NCBI RefSeq assembly: GCF_000378465.1
Contig: NZ_KB899915.1
Coordinates: 1-64,000 of the forward strand
Source of the DNA: Elioraea tepidiphila DSM 17972
Lineage (GTDB): Bacteria; Pseudomonadota; Alphaproteobacteria; Acetobacterales; Acetobacteraceae
Reading direction: 5' to 3'
DNA length: 64,000 nucleotides
In this document: in pieces, positions 47,082-56,052 of the stretch
How positions within the stretch are numbered: position 1 is the stretch's first letter
Layout: the number at the start of each line of letters is the position of its first letter
Notes under the pieces: model-generated
The model's input: the letters and a program-made list of their open reading frames with translations, nothing else
The model's database searches: none
What the model was told of the DNA's origin: nothing
Program-made: the position numbers and the translations under genes

Positions 47082-48668
47082 ATGTCGCCCTGGTCCACCC
47101 GCCTCCTGACGGCTGCCGCGCTGGCGGCGTCGCTCGCCGCCCCGGCGGTCGCACAGCCGACACCGCAGTCGACGCTCCGGATCGTGCTGATCAACGACCT
47201 CGCGAGTCTCGACCCGGTCGTCTCGACCGCGGCGTTCGTGCGCAATCACGGCTTCATGGTCTACGATCAGCTCTTCGCGCTCGACAGCAAGGGCGAGGCG
47301 AAGCCGCAGATGGTCGAGCGCCATGAGGCGTCGGATGACGGCATGACGCATCGCTTCACCTTGCGCGAGGGGCTTGCCTTCCACGACGGCGCGCCGGTAC
47401 GCGCGGCCGACGCGGTCGCCTCGATCCGCCGCTGGAGCCAGCGCGACGTGGTGGGCCGCGCGCTCGCCGCGGCGACCGCGGCGATGGAGGTGGTGGACGA
47501 GCGGACCTTCACGATCCGGCTCAACCGTCCCTTCGCGCTGGTGACCGAGGCGTTGGCCCGCCCGACCGCGAGCGCGCTGTTCGTGATGCCCGAGCGCGTG
47601 GCATCGACCCCCGCGACCACCGCGATCACCGATGCGACCGGCTCGGGGCCGTTCATCTTCAAGGCCGATGAGTGGCAGGCCGGGCAGCGCGCGGTCTATC
47701 TGCGCAACCCCGCCTATCGCCCGCGCGCGGAGGACCCTGACGGGCTCGCCGGCGGCAAGGTCGCGAAGCTCGAACGGATCGAGTGGCTGTCGATGCCCGA
47801 TGCCGCGACCGCGGCCGCGGCGCTGCAAACAGGAGAGATCGACTTCATCGAGCAGCCCTCACCCGACCTCGTGCCGGTGCTGGAGCGCAACCGCAACATC
47901 CGGCTGTTCGCGCTCAATCCGGTGGGCTTCATGGTGTGGCTGCGCATCAACCACCTGCATCCGCCGTTCAACGACCCGCGCGCGCGGATCGCGCTCCTGC
48001 ATCTGATCAACCAGCAGGACGTGCTGAACGCGATCGGCGTGCGTCCGTCCGAGCAGGTGCCCTATTGCCCCGCCTACTTCTTCTGCAACTCGCCGCTGGA
48101 GAGTCACGCGGGCGCAGTCGGCCTGCGCGAGCCGAATGTCGAGGCCGCGCGCGCGCTGCTGCGCGAGGCCGGCTACGACGGCCGCCGCGTGGTGTTCATG
48201 AACGCGGCCGACAGCCCGATCAACAACGCCGCCACCCTCACGATGGCCGAGGCGCTCCGCAAGGGCGGCCTCACCATGGATGTGCCGACGATGGACTGGG
48301 CCACGCTGACGCAACGGCGCAACCGCCGCGAGGCACCGGACCAGGGTGGGTGGAACCTGTTCGTCACGGTCGCGAACGTGCTCGACGGGCAGAATCCGCT
48401 GACCAACCTCTACCTCGCCAGCCCCTGCGAAGGCGGGTTGACGGGCTGGCCGTGCGACCCGCGGCTGGAGGAGCTGCGCCGGTCGTGGTGGGAGGAGCGC
48501 GATCCGGCGAAGCGGCGCGCGATCCTCGATGCCGTCCACGCGCGCGCCTACGAGGTGCTGCCGTACATCAACGCCGGCCAGTTCCGCACGCTGGCCGCGC
48601 ACCGGACGAACGTGCACGGGCTGCGGCAGACCACGATCCCGGTGTTCTGGGGCGTCGAGAAGCGATAG
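47082..48668 (+). CDS. ABC transporter substrate-binding protein, SBP_bac_5 family (orphan)
   Basis: A 528-residue exported binding protein. Signal peptide (RLLTAAALAASLAAPAVAQP) and family-5 features LREGLAFHDGAPVRAADAVA and GSGPFIFKADEWQ. It resembles the operon SBP at 40.6 kb in family only. No permease lies next to it, so it may serve the nearby Dpp-type importer as a second receptor. GAGGAGAG precedes ATG 47082. Confidence 0.9.
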   Translation: MSPWSTRLLTAAALAASLAAPAVAQPTPQSTLRIVLINDLASLDPVVSTAAFVRNHGFMVYDQLFALDSKGEAKPQMVERHEASDDGMTHRFTLREGLAFHDGAPVRAADAVASIRRWSQRDVVGRALAAATAAMEVVDERTFTIRLNRPFALVTEALARPTASALFVMPERVASTPATTAITDATGSGPFIFKADEWQAGQRAVYLRNPAYRPRAEDPDGLAGGKVAKLERIEWLSMPDAATAAAALQTGEIDFIEQPSPDLVPVLERNRNIRLFALNPVGFMVWLRINHLHPPFNDPRARIALLHLINQQDVLNAIGVRPSEQVPYCPAYFFCNSPLESHAGAVGLREPNVEAARALLREAGYDGRRVVFMNAADSPINNAATLTMAEALRKGGLTMDVPTMDWATLTQRRNRREAPDQGGWNLFVTVANVLDGQNPLTNLYLASPCEGGLTGWPCDPRLEELRRSWWEERDPAKRRAILDAVHARAYEVLPYINAGQFRTLAAHRTNVHGLRQTTIPVFWGVEKR

Positions 48669-48735
48669 GGGCTAAGGCTCGCACCCACGCGCCAGGGGGA
48701 CTCACCGCCCGTCCGCACCAGCCGCCCATACAAGG

Positions 48736-49407
48736 TCATGCGATCTCGCGGATCAGCTTCCGGCGCAGCGCGTTGACGAACTCGGTACGGCCTTCGGCGG
48801 TCTCGACGAAGGCGCCCGGGCCCCCGATCACCTCGCGGGCATAGGAGTCGGACAGGCTGCGCATCGCAGGGCGCAGGATGATCGCGAGCGCATTGATCGT
48901 GATGCCCCTGGCCACGGCCGCGTCGCGCGCCTCGGGCGCCGGCGTCAGGCTGCGCCGGTCCGGCCCGTCGCCGGAGACGTCGATGATGCGCCGCGTCGCC
49001 TCGAACGGCGACGCATCGAGCAGCGCCACCGAGTGCACGATCGCATCGCCGATCGCGTTCCAGGACTGCACCGAGCGCGGCGCGCGCACCACCGCCGCGC
49101 CGAAGAGCTCCGCCCCCTCGGCGTCACCGACCGTCATCCATGGCACCATGGTCGCCGCCCCGCCCGGCGAGCCCCACTCCACATAGGCGAAGGCCGTACG
49201 CCCGAGCGGCTGCGAGCGGATCGCCTCCAGCACACGGGCATCCGCCACCGCCTTGGCGATGCCCTCCTTCTGAAGCCGGAGCTCGTCCTCGTCGATCGAG
49301 CCCGAGGCGTCGGCCGCCAGCACCAGAGCGACGTCCACGGGTTCGCGCGCGCGCGCCGGGGCTGCCAGGATCGACAGCCCGCCGGCGACGAGCGCGCGTC
49401 GCCTCAT
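48736..49407 (-). CDS. DUF1194 (von Willebrand factor A-like) exported protein
   Basis: A 223-residue protein. A short signal ([17 protein letters not shown]) is followed by a vWA-like domain with the MIDAS-type [20 protein letters not shown] and later [15 protein letters not shown]1194 proteins are exported and mostly uncharacterised. Its start overlaps the SDR stop by four bases (ATGA). Confidence 0.85.
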   Translation of the reverse strand: MRRRALVAGGLSILAAPARAREPVDVALVLAADASGSIDEDELRLQKEGIAKAVADARVLEAIRSQPLGRTAFAYVEWGSPGGAATMVPWMTVGDAEGAELFGAAVVRAPRSVQSWNAIGDAIVHSVALLDASPFEATRRIIDVSGDGPDRRSLTPAPEARDAAVARGITINALAIILRPAMRSLSDSYAREVIGGPGAFVETAEGRTEFVNALRRKLIREIA

Positions 49408-50153
49408 CCCCGTCCCACGAACGGCATCTTGGTCGCCATGATCGTCATGGTCAGGATGTTCGTCTCCAGGGGCAAGCCCGCCATGTGCACGATCGCGTCA
49501 CCGACGTGATCGACATTCATGGTCGGCTCGACCTCGACGCGGCCGTCCGCCTGCTTGACGCCGCGCTGCATGCGCTGCGTCATCGGGGTCGCCGCATTGC
49601 CGATGTCGATCTGGCCACAGGCGATGTCGTATTTGCGGCCGTCCAGCGCGATGGTCTTGGTGAGTCCCGTGATCGCGTGCTTGGTCGCGGTGTAGGGGGC
49701 ACTGTCGGGGCGGGGGGTGTGCGCGCTGATCGAACCGTTGTTGATGATGCGGCCCCCCTGTGGGCTCTGCTCCTTCATCATGCGGAATGCCGCCTGGGCG
49801 CACAGGAACGAGCCGGTCAGGTTCACCGCCACCACCGCGTTCCACTGCTCGGGCGTGAGGTCCTCGAACGGCGTGCCGGGCACGTTGGTTCCGGCGTTGT
49901 TGAACAGCAGATCGAGCCGACCGAACTCGCGCTTGGTCGCGGCGAACAGCGCGCCGACCGAGGCGGGATCGGACACGTCGGTCGGCACGGCGAGGATGCG
50001 CGCACCCGCGGGCGCCATGGCGGCGGTCTCGTCGAGCGCGTCCTTGCGCCGCCCGGCCAGCACCACCGCCCAGCCCGCGCGCGCCAGCGCGAGCGCGGCC
50101 GCCCGTCCCACACCCGAGCCCGCACCGGTGACGATCGCGATCCTGTCGGCCAT
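49404..50153 (-). CDS. SDR family oxidoreductase
   Basis: A 249-residue classical short-chain dehydrogenase. [13 protein letters not shown] is the cofactor site, NNAGTN the NNAG motif, NNGSISAH the Ser, and YTATK the catalytic Tyr-x-x-x-Lys. Substrate unknown. AAAGGAGG upstream of the ATG is a very strong ribosome binding site. It is co-transcribed with the DUF1194 gene that overlaps its end. Confidence 0.92.
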   Translation of the reverse strand: MADRIAIVTGAGSGVGRAAALALARAGWAVVLAGRRKDALDETAAMAPAGARILAVPTDVSDPASVGALFAATKREFGRLDLLFNNAGTNVPGTPFEDLTPEQWNAVVAVNLTGSFLCAQAAFRMMKEQSPQGGRIINNGSISAHTPRPDSAPYTATKHAITGLTKTIALDGRKYDIACGQIDIGNAATPMTQRMQRGVKQADGRVEVEPTMNVDHVGDAIVHMAGLPLETNILTMTIMATKMPFVGRG

Positions 50154-50216
50154 CCGCTCCCCTCCTTTGGTGAGGGGCGCATTGTGTCGGCAGATCGCGC
50201 GTCGGGGAAGCCGGCG

Positions 50217-51338
50217 TCAGACGTAGCGGGCGAGGTTCATGTCGCGCAGCCCGCCGATGAGCCGATAGGACATTTCGAGCTGCACCTGGAGGAGCTGAAG
50301 CCGCGCCGTGACCTCGGCGATGTCGACGTCCTCGACCTTCGAGATCTGCGCCTTCAGCACGACCTGAAGATCCGCATGCGCCTCCTTGGTGCGCGCGAGC
50401 CGCTGCTCGGCCACCCCGATCGCGGCGCGTTCGTCCTCGAGCGTGCGACCCGCCGATTGCAGGCTGTTCGCGATCTGCTGCATCAGCTCGGTGAATTCGG
50501 GCTCCGCCGCCTGCGCCTCGGTGAGGCTGCCGAGCATCGCGAGCCCGCGCATCAGATCGCGCATGAAGCTGCCGGTGGTCGGCGGATCGGCCGCCGACTG
50601 CGCGACACCGTTCTGGTTGGCGCGCAGCCCGTAGACGATGCGCGTGCCGTCCTCCGCGAGCAGGCTGGTGCGCGGCTCGCCGAGCCCACCGCCGGGAGCC
50701 GCCGTCGAGAGGAAGTCGGAAAAGGGCGTGGTGCCCGACACATCCGAGGCGGCGATCGCGAGCGTATCGGCCATCACCTGCGCCGCGCTGCGCGGCACGT
50801 CGGGTGTCAGCGGGTTGCCGTCATCATCCCACGGTACGCCGAGCTGCTGCGTCGCCGCCTGGATCTGGGTGAAGAATCCGGTCTGGAGGATCGCGGAGGC
50901 GTTGGGCACCGGCGGATGGGCGCTGTCCGATCCGCCGAACACGTAGGTGTCGCCCGCGCGCACATTCAGCAGGCTGGCGATCTCCTGCAACGCCCCGCGC
51001 GCCTCCTGCGCCACCACATCCACCGCCGTCTCGCCGAGCGTGATCAGCGAGAGCGCACGCTTGGCCATGTCGGAGGCGAGCTCGCCGATGCGCCCCAACG
51101 TGGACTGCGTCACCGTGATGCGCGCCTCGGCGGTCTCGATCGCGCGCGCATAGGTGTCGCGCCGCGCGACCTCGGCGCGCAGGTCGATGGACATGCGCGC
51201 CTGGGGTGCGAGCCCGCTGAAGCTCTCGGCCTTGAGGCCGGTCGAGGCCTGACGCACCAGGCCATCCATCCGGTCGCGCGTGGTGAGCGCGCCGGCGAGC
51301 AGCCGACCGATCGTGCCGTAGGAGGAATTGACCTGCAT
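50217..51338 (-). CDS. flgL: Flagellar hook-associated protein 3 (FlgL)
   Basis: A 373-residue hook-filament junction protein. It starts MQVNSSYGTIGRLLAGALTT and contains a flagellin-like coiled N-terminus and the C-terminal LQVQLEMSYRLIGGLRDMNL. It is the last gene of the flgE-flgK-flgL operon, 14 bases after flgK. A GGGAGA site precedes ATG 51338. Confidence 0.88.
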   Translation of the reverse strand: MQVNSSYGTIGRLLAGALTTRDRMDGLVRQASTGLKAESFSGLAPQARMSIDLRAEVARRDTYARAIETAEARITVTQSTLGRIGELASDMAKRALSLITLGETAVDVVAQEARGALQEIASLLNVRAGDTYVFGGSDSAHPPVPNASAILQTGFFTQIQAATQQLGVPWDDDGNPLTPDVPRSAAQVMADTLAIAASDVSGTTPFSDFLSTAAPGGGLGEPRTSLLAEDGTRIVYGLRANQNGVAQSAADPPTTGSFMRDLMRGLAMLGSLTEAQAAEPEFTELMQQIANSLQSAGRTLEDERAAIGVAEQRLARTKEAHADLQVVLKAQISKVEDVDIAEVTARLQLLQVQLEMSYRLIGGLRDMNLARYV

Positions 51339-51352
51339 CGCGTCTCTCCCGC

Positions 51353-52936
51353 TCAGCGGACCGCCGCCAGCAGCGCGTCCCACATCGCCTGCGAGGCGGT
51401 GATCACGCGCGCGTTGGCGGCATAGGCGTTCTGGAGCTGGATCAGGAGCGCCATCTCCTTGTCGAGATTGACGCCGACCGCATCGGCGTAGCGGTTCGCC
51501 AGCAGATCGCGGGTCGAGGCCAGGCTCTCGGCCGAGGCCTTGGCGGCAGCGTGCTCGGCGGTCTGGGCCGAGACGAGGGCCGCGGCGAAATCGGCGAGCG
51601 TCCCGGTCGAGGCGATCGGCGAGCTGAGGTCGCCGCGCGGCCCGAGCCCGGTGGTCAGCAGCGGCGGATCATGCGGCCGCCCCACGCCGAGCTGGCTGCC
51701 GAAGGTGAAGTCGAGGATGCGGTTGACCAGCAGGTCGAACGAGGCCGGCCCACCGGGCGGGTTGGGCGTGAACGGATCGCCGTACGGCGCCTGCACCTCG
51801 CGTGTGGCCGGCCAGGGCGGCAGCCCGCCCGGCACGGCGTGCGTGCCGTCGCGCGTCAGGCTCGGATTCTCGACCACCGCGGCGAACACGCGGATCTCGG
51901 CGGCGAATCCGACATAGCCCTTCTGGCCGCCGCCGACCTGCTCCTGCGGCACGTTGCCGCGCGCATCCGTGAACAGCCGGAGCCCCTGCTGGTCGAAGCG
52001 GCGCGCGAGCTTGTGCGCGAACTCGTCGAGCTCCGCCTGCATGCGTGGCAGGGTCTCGTCGCGCAGCCCGATCAGCGCGCCGAGCTCGCCGCCGAGCTGG
52101 CCGCGCGTGAGATCGACGGGCTTCGTCGGGTCCGCGGAATCGATCAGCAGCACGGGAGGCACCGTGCCGCCGCCCGGCTCGTAGTACGATTGCGGCGCGA
52201 GCGAGGCGCCGTTCACGGCGAGCGCTCCGTCGCGCAGCGGCACGGTCTGACCACCCTTGGTGAAGGCGGTCATCTCGCCCTTCTCGGTCAGCACCACGCG
52301 CAGGTCCATCAGCGCGGCGAGCCGGCCGATCACCATGTCGCGCTTGTCCTCGAGCTCGGCCGTGCCCTGGCCCTCGGCCTTCAGCCGGACGATCTCGCGG
52401 GTGAGGCTTCCTGCCTCACCGAGCAGCCGGTTCGCCTCGGCCACCCCCTCGACCAGCATCTGCTGGGACCGGTTGCGCGCGTCCGTGACCGCGCCGGACA
52501 GCATGTTCAGCTTGTTCGCCAGCGCCGCCGCGGCATCGACGATCTCGACCTGAAGGCTGGTCGAGGACGGGTGGGCGGCCAGCGCGATGAAGCCGTCGCG
52601 CACGCGGCCCGTCAGCCCGGCGAGGCTGTCGCCGTTCTCGGGCCGGCCGTGCAGCGCCTCCAGCGGCGCGAGCACGGAAGCGCGCACCTGCGCGGCCGCA
52701 ACCCCCGCCTCGCGCTGCCAGATCGCGCGCTGCAGCGCCGCCTCGGTCGCGCGCTGCACCGGCTGGGTGGCAACGCCGATCCCTTTGCCGGCCGCGACGA
52801 CGCTGGTGGTCGGCAGCGTCTTGGCGGTGTAGCCCGGGACCTCGGCATTGCTGATGTTGTTGGAGACGACGCGGAGCTGCTGGTTGATCGCCCGCAGCCC
52901 CGAGACCGAGATGCCGAGTGCGGCGTCCAGCCCCAT
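51353..52936 (-). CDS. flgK: Flagellar hook-associated protein 1 (FlgK)
   Basis: A 527-residue protein. The rod/hook N-terminus is SGLRAINQQLRVVSNNISNA, and the C-terminal segment VNLDKEMALLIQLQNAYAAN matches the conserved FlgK/FlgE family end. FlgK joins the hook to the filament. It starts 26 bases after flgE on the same strand. Confidence 0.93.
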   Translation of the reverse strand: MGLDAALGISVSGLRAINQQLRVVSNNISNAEVPGYTAKTLPTTSVVAAGKGIGVATQPVQRATEAALQRAIWQREAGVAAAQVRASVLAPLEALHGRPENGDSLAGLTGRVRDGFIALAAHPSSTSLQVEIVDAAAALANKLNMLSGAVTDARNRSQQMLVEGVAEANRLLGEAGSLTREIVRLKAEGQGTAELEDKRDMVIGRLAALMDLRVVLTEKGEMTAFTKGGQTVPLRDGALAVNGASLAPQSYYEPGGGTVPPVLLIDSADPTKPVDLTRGQLGGELGALIGLRDETLPRMQAELDEFAHKLARRFDQQGLRLFTDARGNVPQEQVGGGQKGYVGFAAEIRVFAAVVENPSLTRDGTHAVPGGLPPWPATREVQAPYGDPFTPNPPGGPASFDLLVNRILDFTFGSQLGVGRPHDPPLLTTGLGPRGDLSSPIASTGTLADFAAALVSAQTAEHAAAKASAESLASTRDLLANRYADAVGVNLDKEMALLIQLQNAYAANARVITASQAMWDALLAAVR

Positions 52937-52962
52937 CGCGTCCTCCGTCTAGCCCTTCCGGC

Positions 52963-55239
52963 TCAGCGCTTCATGTTCAGGGTGTCGAGCAGCATCTCGT
53001 CCGATGCCGTGACGATGCGCGTGTTCGCGGTGTAGGCGCGCTGGGCAACGATGAGCTTCGAGAACTCGGATGCCATGTCGACGTTCGAGCGCTCGATCGA
53101 GCCGACCACCAGCTTGCCGGCGCCATCGCGCGAGGGGTCGAGCACCTTCGCCTCCCCCGACTCGACCGTGCGCATGAAGGCTTGGCCGTCGATGCGCTCG
53201 AGCTTGTCGGCCTCGTTGAAGGTGACGACCGGCACGCGCGCGATCACGCGGCTCTGGCCGTTGTCGTAGTTGATCACGACGTCGCCCGTCTCGTTCAGCG
53301 CGAGCGAGGAGAAGCTGCCCTGCGGCACGCCGTTCTGCGCAAGGCTGCGCAGGGCGTAGTCGGAGCCGGCGAACTGCGTCACGCCGTCGGCGAGCCCGAA
53401 CGAGCCGAGGAAGATGCGCACGTTCTGCGGGCCCTGGCCGTAGTTCACCACCACGTCCACATAGGCGCGGTCGCCGGTGAGCTGGTTGGCCGGCACGGTC
53501 GCGGTGCCGCCGGCGATGTTCGCCCCCGAGATCGCGGTGATGGTGCCGGCGCGCAGCGGATCGCCGCCGCCGCCGAAGCTCACCTGGATATGCGGCGGGA
53601 TGTTGCCGTTGGTGGTGCGCGTGCCGGTGGTGGTGGCGGCGAGAGTCGGCGTCACCTCGACCTCGAGCGGCGCGCCCGCGGTGGTGGTGATGCTGAGCTG
53701 ATTGCCGCCGACGGCGCCGACGGTGATGCCGGGGAGCGACGGGATCGCGGCGATCAGGCCGTCGCGCACGTCGGTGGCGGTGTCGCCGGCGAGCGCGGTG
53801 TAGGTGTAGTCAGTGCCGTTCAGCGTGACGGTGAACACCTCGCCGCCCGCGAAGGGGCCGCCGGGCACGGTGACGTCGCTCTGCCCGCCATCGACGCTCC
53901 AGGAGGGGATCGGCACCCCGGCCTTCGCCTTCAGCGTCAGGATGCCGCCCTGGACGCTGGCGATCGCAGGACTTTCCGGGTCGGCATTGATCTGGGCGGC
54001 GAGCGCGTTGGCGATCGCGTTGATCGAGCCCTCCTCGCCGTTGGTGGTGTAGGTCCAGGACTTCGTGGAGGGGAACCCGCCGGTGATGCCCGACAGCGAA
54101 ACGGTGAAGCTGTCGCCCACCTCGCCGACGGTGCCGGTCAGCACGAAGCTGTCGGTCTGGTAGGCGGGCGCGACGTTCGTGACCGGGTTGGAGAGCGCGA
54201 GGCTGGTCGAGGTGGTCACGGTGTAGGGCGTGCCGGCATTCACCGCGCGCAGCTGGAAGGTGTCGTCGTCGACCACCACCGCGGTCACGCCGAGGGTGGC
54301 ACTGTCGGTGTTGATGCGGCTGACGAGCTGGTTGCGGATCGCCTGCTGCGCGCCCGGGCTGCCGAGCCCCGCCTCGGCCGCGGTCGCGGTGTAGCTGACG
54401 ACGATGCCGTTGATGGTGACGCTGTAGACCTGACCGGCGGTGATCACGGCGGGCAGATCGACGTCGTCGGTCTGACGGATCGGCTGCACCGTGCCGTTCA
54501 CGTTGAACGCGTTCATCTGCTGGTCGTTGAAGCCGGGGATCGTTCCTGCGCCGCCGACCGGATCGAGCCCGCTCCCCGGCGCGATCACGTCCATGCGCCA
54601 GTTGTCGGCGCCGGCCTTGGTCCACTGCACGTAGAGCGTGCGCTGCTCGCCGAGCGCGTCGTAGATGCCGACCATCGAGGTGAAGGTGTTCTGCCCCTCG
54701 GGCGGATTGGCTGGCAGGTTGGCGGCGAGCACGACCTCGCTGGTGGCGACCGGATTCGAGACGAGCTGGCTGACCCGGATCGGCTGCACGCCGGAACGGT
54801 CGATCTGGCGCGTCACCGTGTCGACGCCCCAGCCCTGCAGGAAGTAGCCGGCACTGTTCACCAGATAGCCGTTGCGGTCGAGCGCGAAGTCACCCGCACG
54901 GGTGTAGAACTGCCGCTGGTCGAAGGTGGGGAGGCCGTTCACCTCGCCGTTCTGCGAGGCGACCGTGAAGAACCCCTGGCCCGCGATCGCGAGCGCGGTG
55001 CGGTTCTCGGTCTGCTCGATCGTACCCTGCAGGTTATGGGTGTAGTCGGGCCGCGCGACGACGCTGCCCGGCGCATGCAGGCGCTGGCTCGAGTTCGTCA
55101 CGTAGCTGACGAAGTTGGTGTCGACGCGCTTGAAGCCGATTGTCTGGCTGTTGGCGACGTTGTCCGAGATGTGGCCGAGCGCGCGCGACTGCGCGGTGAG
55201 CCCGCCGATCGCCGTGGTCATCGCTCCGAACAGGGACAT
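52963..55239 (-). CDS. flgE: Flagellar hook protein FlgE, unusually long
   Basis: A 758-residue hook protein, against about 400 in enterics. N-terminus MSLFGAMTTAIGGLTAQSRA and LGHISDNVANSQTIGFKRVD, and C-terminus SEFSKLIVAQRAYTANTRIV are canonical. The extra length sits between residues about 260 and 535 and contains three related beta-rich modules (GQVYSVTINGIVVSYTATA, GDSFTVSLSGITGGFPST, GEVFTVTLNGTDYTYTALA), each followed by an Ala-rich helix. Transcription is probably from the sigma-54 site at 55281-55297. Confidence 0.93.
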   Translation of the reverse strand: MSLFGAMTTAIGGLTAQSRALGHISDNVANSQTIGFKRVDTNFVSYVTNSSQRLHAPGSVVARPDYTHNLQGTIEQTENRTALAIAGQGFFTVASQNGEVNGLPTFDQRQFYTRAGDFALDRNGYLVNSAGYFLQGWGVDTVTRQIDRSGVQPIRVSQLVSNPVATSEVVLAANLPANPPEGQNTFTSMVGIYDALGEQRTLYVQWTKAGADNWRMDVIAPGSGLDPVGGAGTIPGFNDQQMNAFNVNGTVQPIRQTDDVDLPAVITAGQVYSVTINGIVVSYTATAAEAGLGSPGAQQAIRNQLVSRINTDSATLGVTAVVVDDDTFQLRAVNAGTPYTVTTSTSLALSNPVTNVAPAYQTDSFVLTGTVGEVGDSFTVSLSGITGGFPSTKSWTYTTNGEEGSINAIANALAAQINADPESPAIASVQGGILTLKAKAGVPIPSWSVDGGQSDVTVPGGPFAGGEVFTVTLNGTDYTYTALAGDTATDVRDGLIAAIPSLPGITVGAVGGNQLSITTTAGAPLEVEVTPTLAATTTGTRTTNGNIPPHIQVSFGGGGDPLRAGTITAISGANIAGGTATVPANQLTGDRAYVDVVVNYGQGPQNVRIFLGSFGLADGVTQFAGSDYALRSLAQNGVPQGSFSSLALNETGDVVINYDNGQSRVIARVPVVTFNEADKLERIDGQAFMRTVESGEAKVLDPSRDGAGKLVVGSIERSNVDMASEFSKLIVAQRAYTANTRIVTASDEMLLDTLNMKR

Positions 55240-55280
55240 GGGTGCCTCGCTGTGCTGGCAGAGTGGGTCGGGATCGTCCC

Positions 55281-55297
55281 AGCAGGTCCCGTGCCAA
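55281..55297 (-). promoter_or_regulatory. Sigma-54 promoter of the flgE-flgK-flgL operon
   Basis: On the minus strand: TTGGCACGGGACCTGCT. Sigma-54 consensus is TTGGCACG-N4-TTGCT; every specified base matches except one. GG and GC are exactly ten bases apart. The start of transcription is predicted near 55268, about 30 bases before the flgE ATG. Confidence 0.75.
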
Positions 55298-55409
55298 GTC
55301 GCGGCGTGGCGGAAATCTGCGGGTTTCCCGTGGCCGCGCGGCACTGCGCGCCGAGCCACGCCGTGCCGGTTCCGTCCTACCCGGCAAGGCCTGCCGGGCA
55401 GGCCGCGCG

Positions 55410-55769
55410 TCAGTCGCGTGCGGGGAACAGCGCGGCGGCGCGCCGCATCGCCTGGTAGGCCCGGCCTTCGGCGAGCAGGGCCTCGATCGCGTCGAGCTCG
55501 GTCACGGCATCCGCGCGCGCGAGCCGCATTGCTGCCAGCGCGGCAGCGACATCCGCATCCGCCGCATCGCGGCCGAGGTAGCGGCACTGGATCGCGTAGT
55601 AGAGCCGGCGCTCCGGCCCGTCGATGTCGGTCTCGCGCAGCATGTCGCGCCCGCGCAGGAACTGTGCCTGGGTATGCAGGAAGATCGTTGCCGTGCGATC
55701 GCCGGCGCCGATCACTGCGCCGTTGACGACCACTGTCTCGCCGGGTCGCAGCACCACTTTCAAGGGCAT
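55410..55769 (-). CDS. flbT: Flagellar biosynthesis repressor FlbT
   Basis: A 119-residue alphaproteobacterial regulator that in Caulobacter destabilises flagellin mRNA. MPLKVVLRPGETVVVNGAVI and LHTQAQFLRGRDML, then RRLYYAIQCRYLG are typical. Usually flbT accompanies flaF and flagellin genes; here none of these is adjacent. AGGAG about ten bases before the ATG. A sigma-54 site lies upstream at 55829-55845. Confidence 0.9.
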   Translation of the reverse strand: MPLKVVLRPGETVVVNGAVIGAGDRTATIFLHTQAQFLRGRDMLRETDIDGPERRLYYAIQCRYLGRDAADADVAAALAAMRLARADAVTELDAIEALLAEGRAYQAMRRAAALFPARD

Positions 55770-55828
55770 TCTGCCGCTCCTGTTCCGCCCATGCCGTTGC
55801 CGGCGCGGGATCATCGGAGCGAGCGTCC

Positions 55829-55845
55829 AGCAACCGCCGTGCCGA
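55829..55845 (-). promoter_or_regulatory. Sigma-54 promoter of flbT
   Basis: On the minus strand: TCGGCACGGCGGTTGCT. It matches the consensus TTGGCACG-N4-TTGCT at all specified positions except one, with GG and GC ten bases apart. The predicted start near 55818 leaves a leader of about 49 bases before flbT. Confidence 0.7.
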
Positions 55846-55930
55846 GTGGCAGCGCGCAGCCGGTGGCACCGGATTGCGCAGCCGGGCCCAACGCGGCGCC
55901 CGGCAAATACAACCGTTACCGGGCTCACCC

Positions 55931-55958
55931 CTGCCGGGTCGCCGGCAGACCCTGCCGG
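55931..55958. promoter_or_regulatory. Overlapping CCGGCA/TGCCGG dyads, candidate FlbD (ftr-like) enhancer
   Basis: CTGCCGG-GTCG-CCGGCAG (55931-55948) overlaps CCGGCA-GACCC-TGCCGG (55942-55958). The second dyad is centred at 55950, about 102 bases upstream of the predicted fliK start of transcription and about 132 upstream of that of flbT. Caulobacter FlbD binds related ftr elements near -100 of its sigma-54 promoters. Confidence 0.55.
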
Positions 55959-56024
55959 GGGGGGGCGGCCAGGCGCGACCACGATCCGGCCGCGCCGGAC
56001 GGCCATCCCGGCGTGCCGCACGAC

Positions 56025-56041
56025 TTGGCCCGGGACTTGCG
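56025..56041 (+). promoter_or_regulatory. Sigma-54 promoter of fliK
   Basis: TTGGCCCGGGACTTGCG matches the consensus TTGGCACG-N4-TTGCT at all but two specified positions, with GG and GC ten bases apart. Predicted start of transcription near 56052, at the very edge of the fliK ATG at 56053. Confidence 0.65.
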
Positions 56042-56052
56042 ACGGGTCCTGC

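Noticed and set aside
52918-55458. 846-aa plus-strand frame opposite flgE
   Set aside because: Low-complexity antisense frame without domain features; flgE is well supported.
55864-55877. TGGCACCGGATTGC, resembling a plus-strand sigma-54 site
   Set aside because: GG and GC are nine bases apart instead of ten; the spacing is critical for sigma-54.
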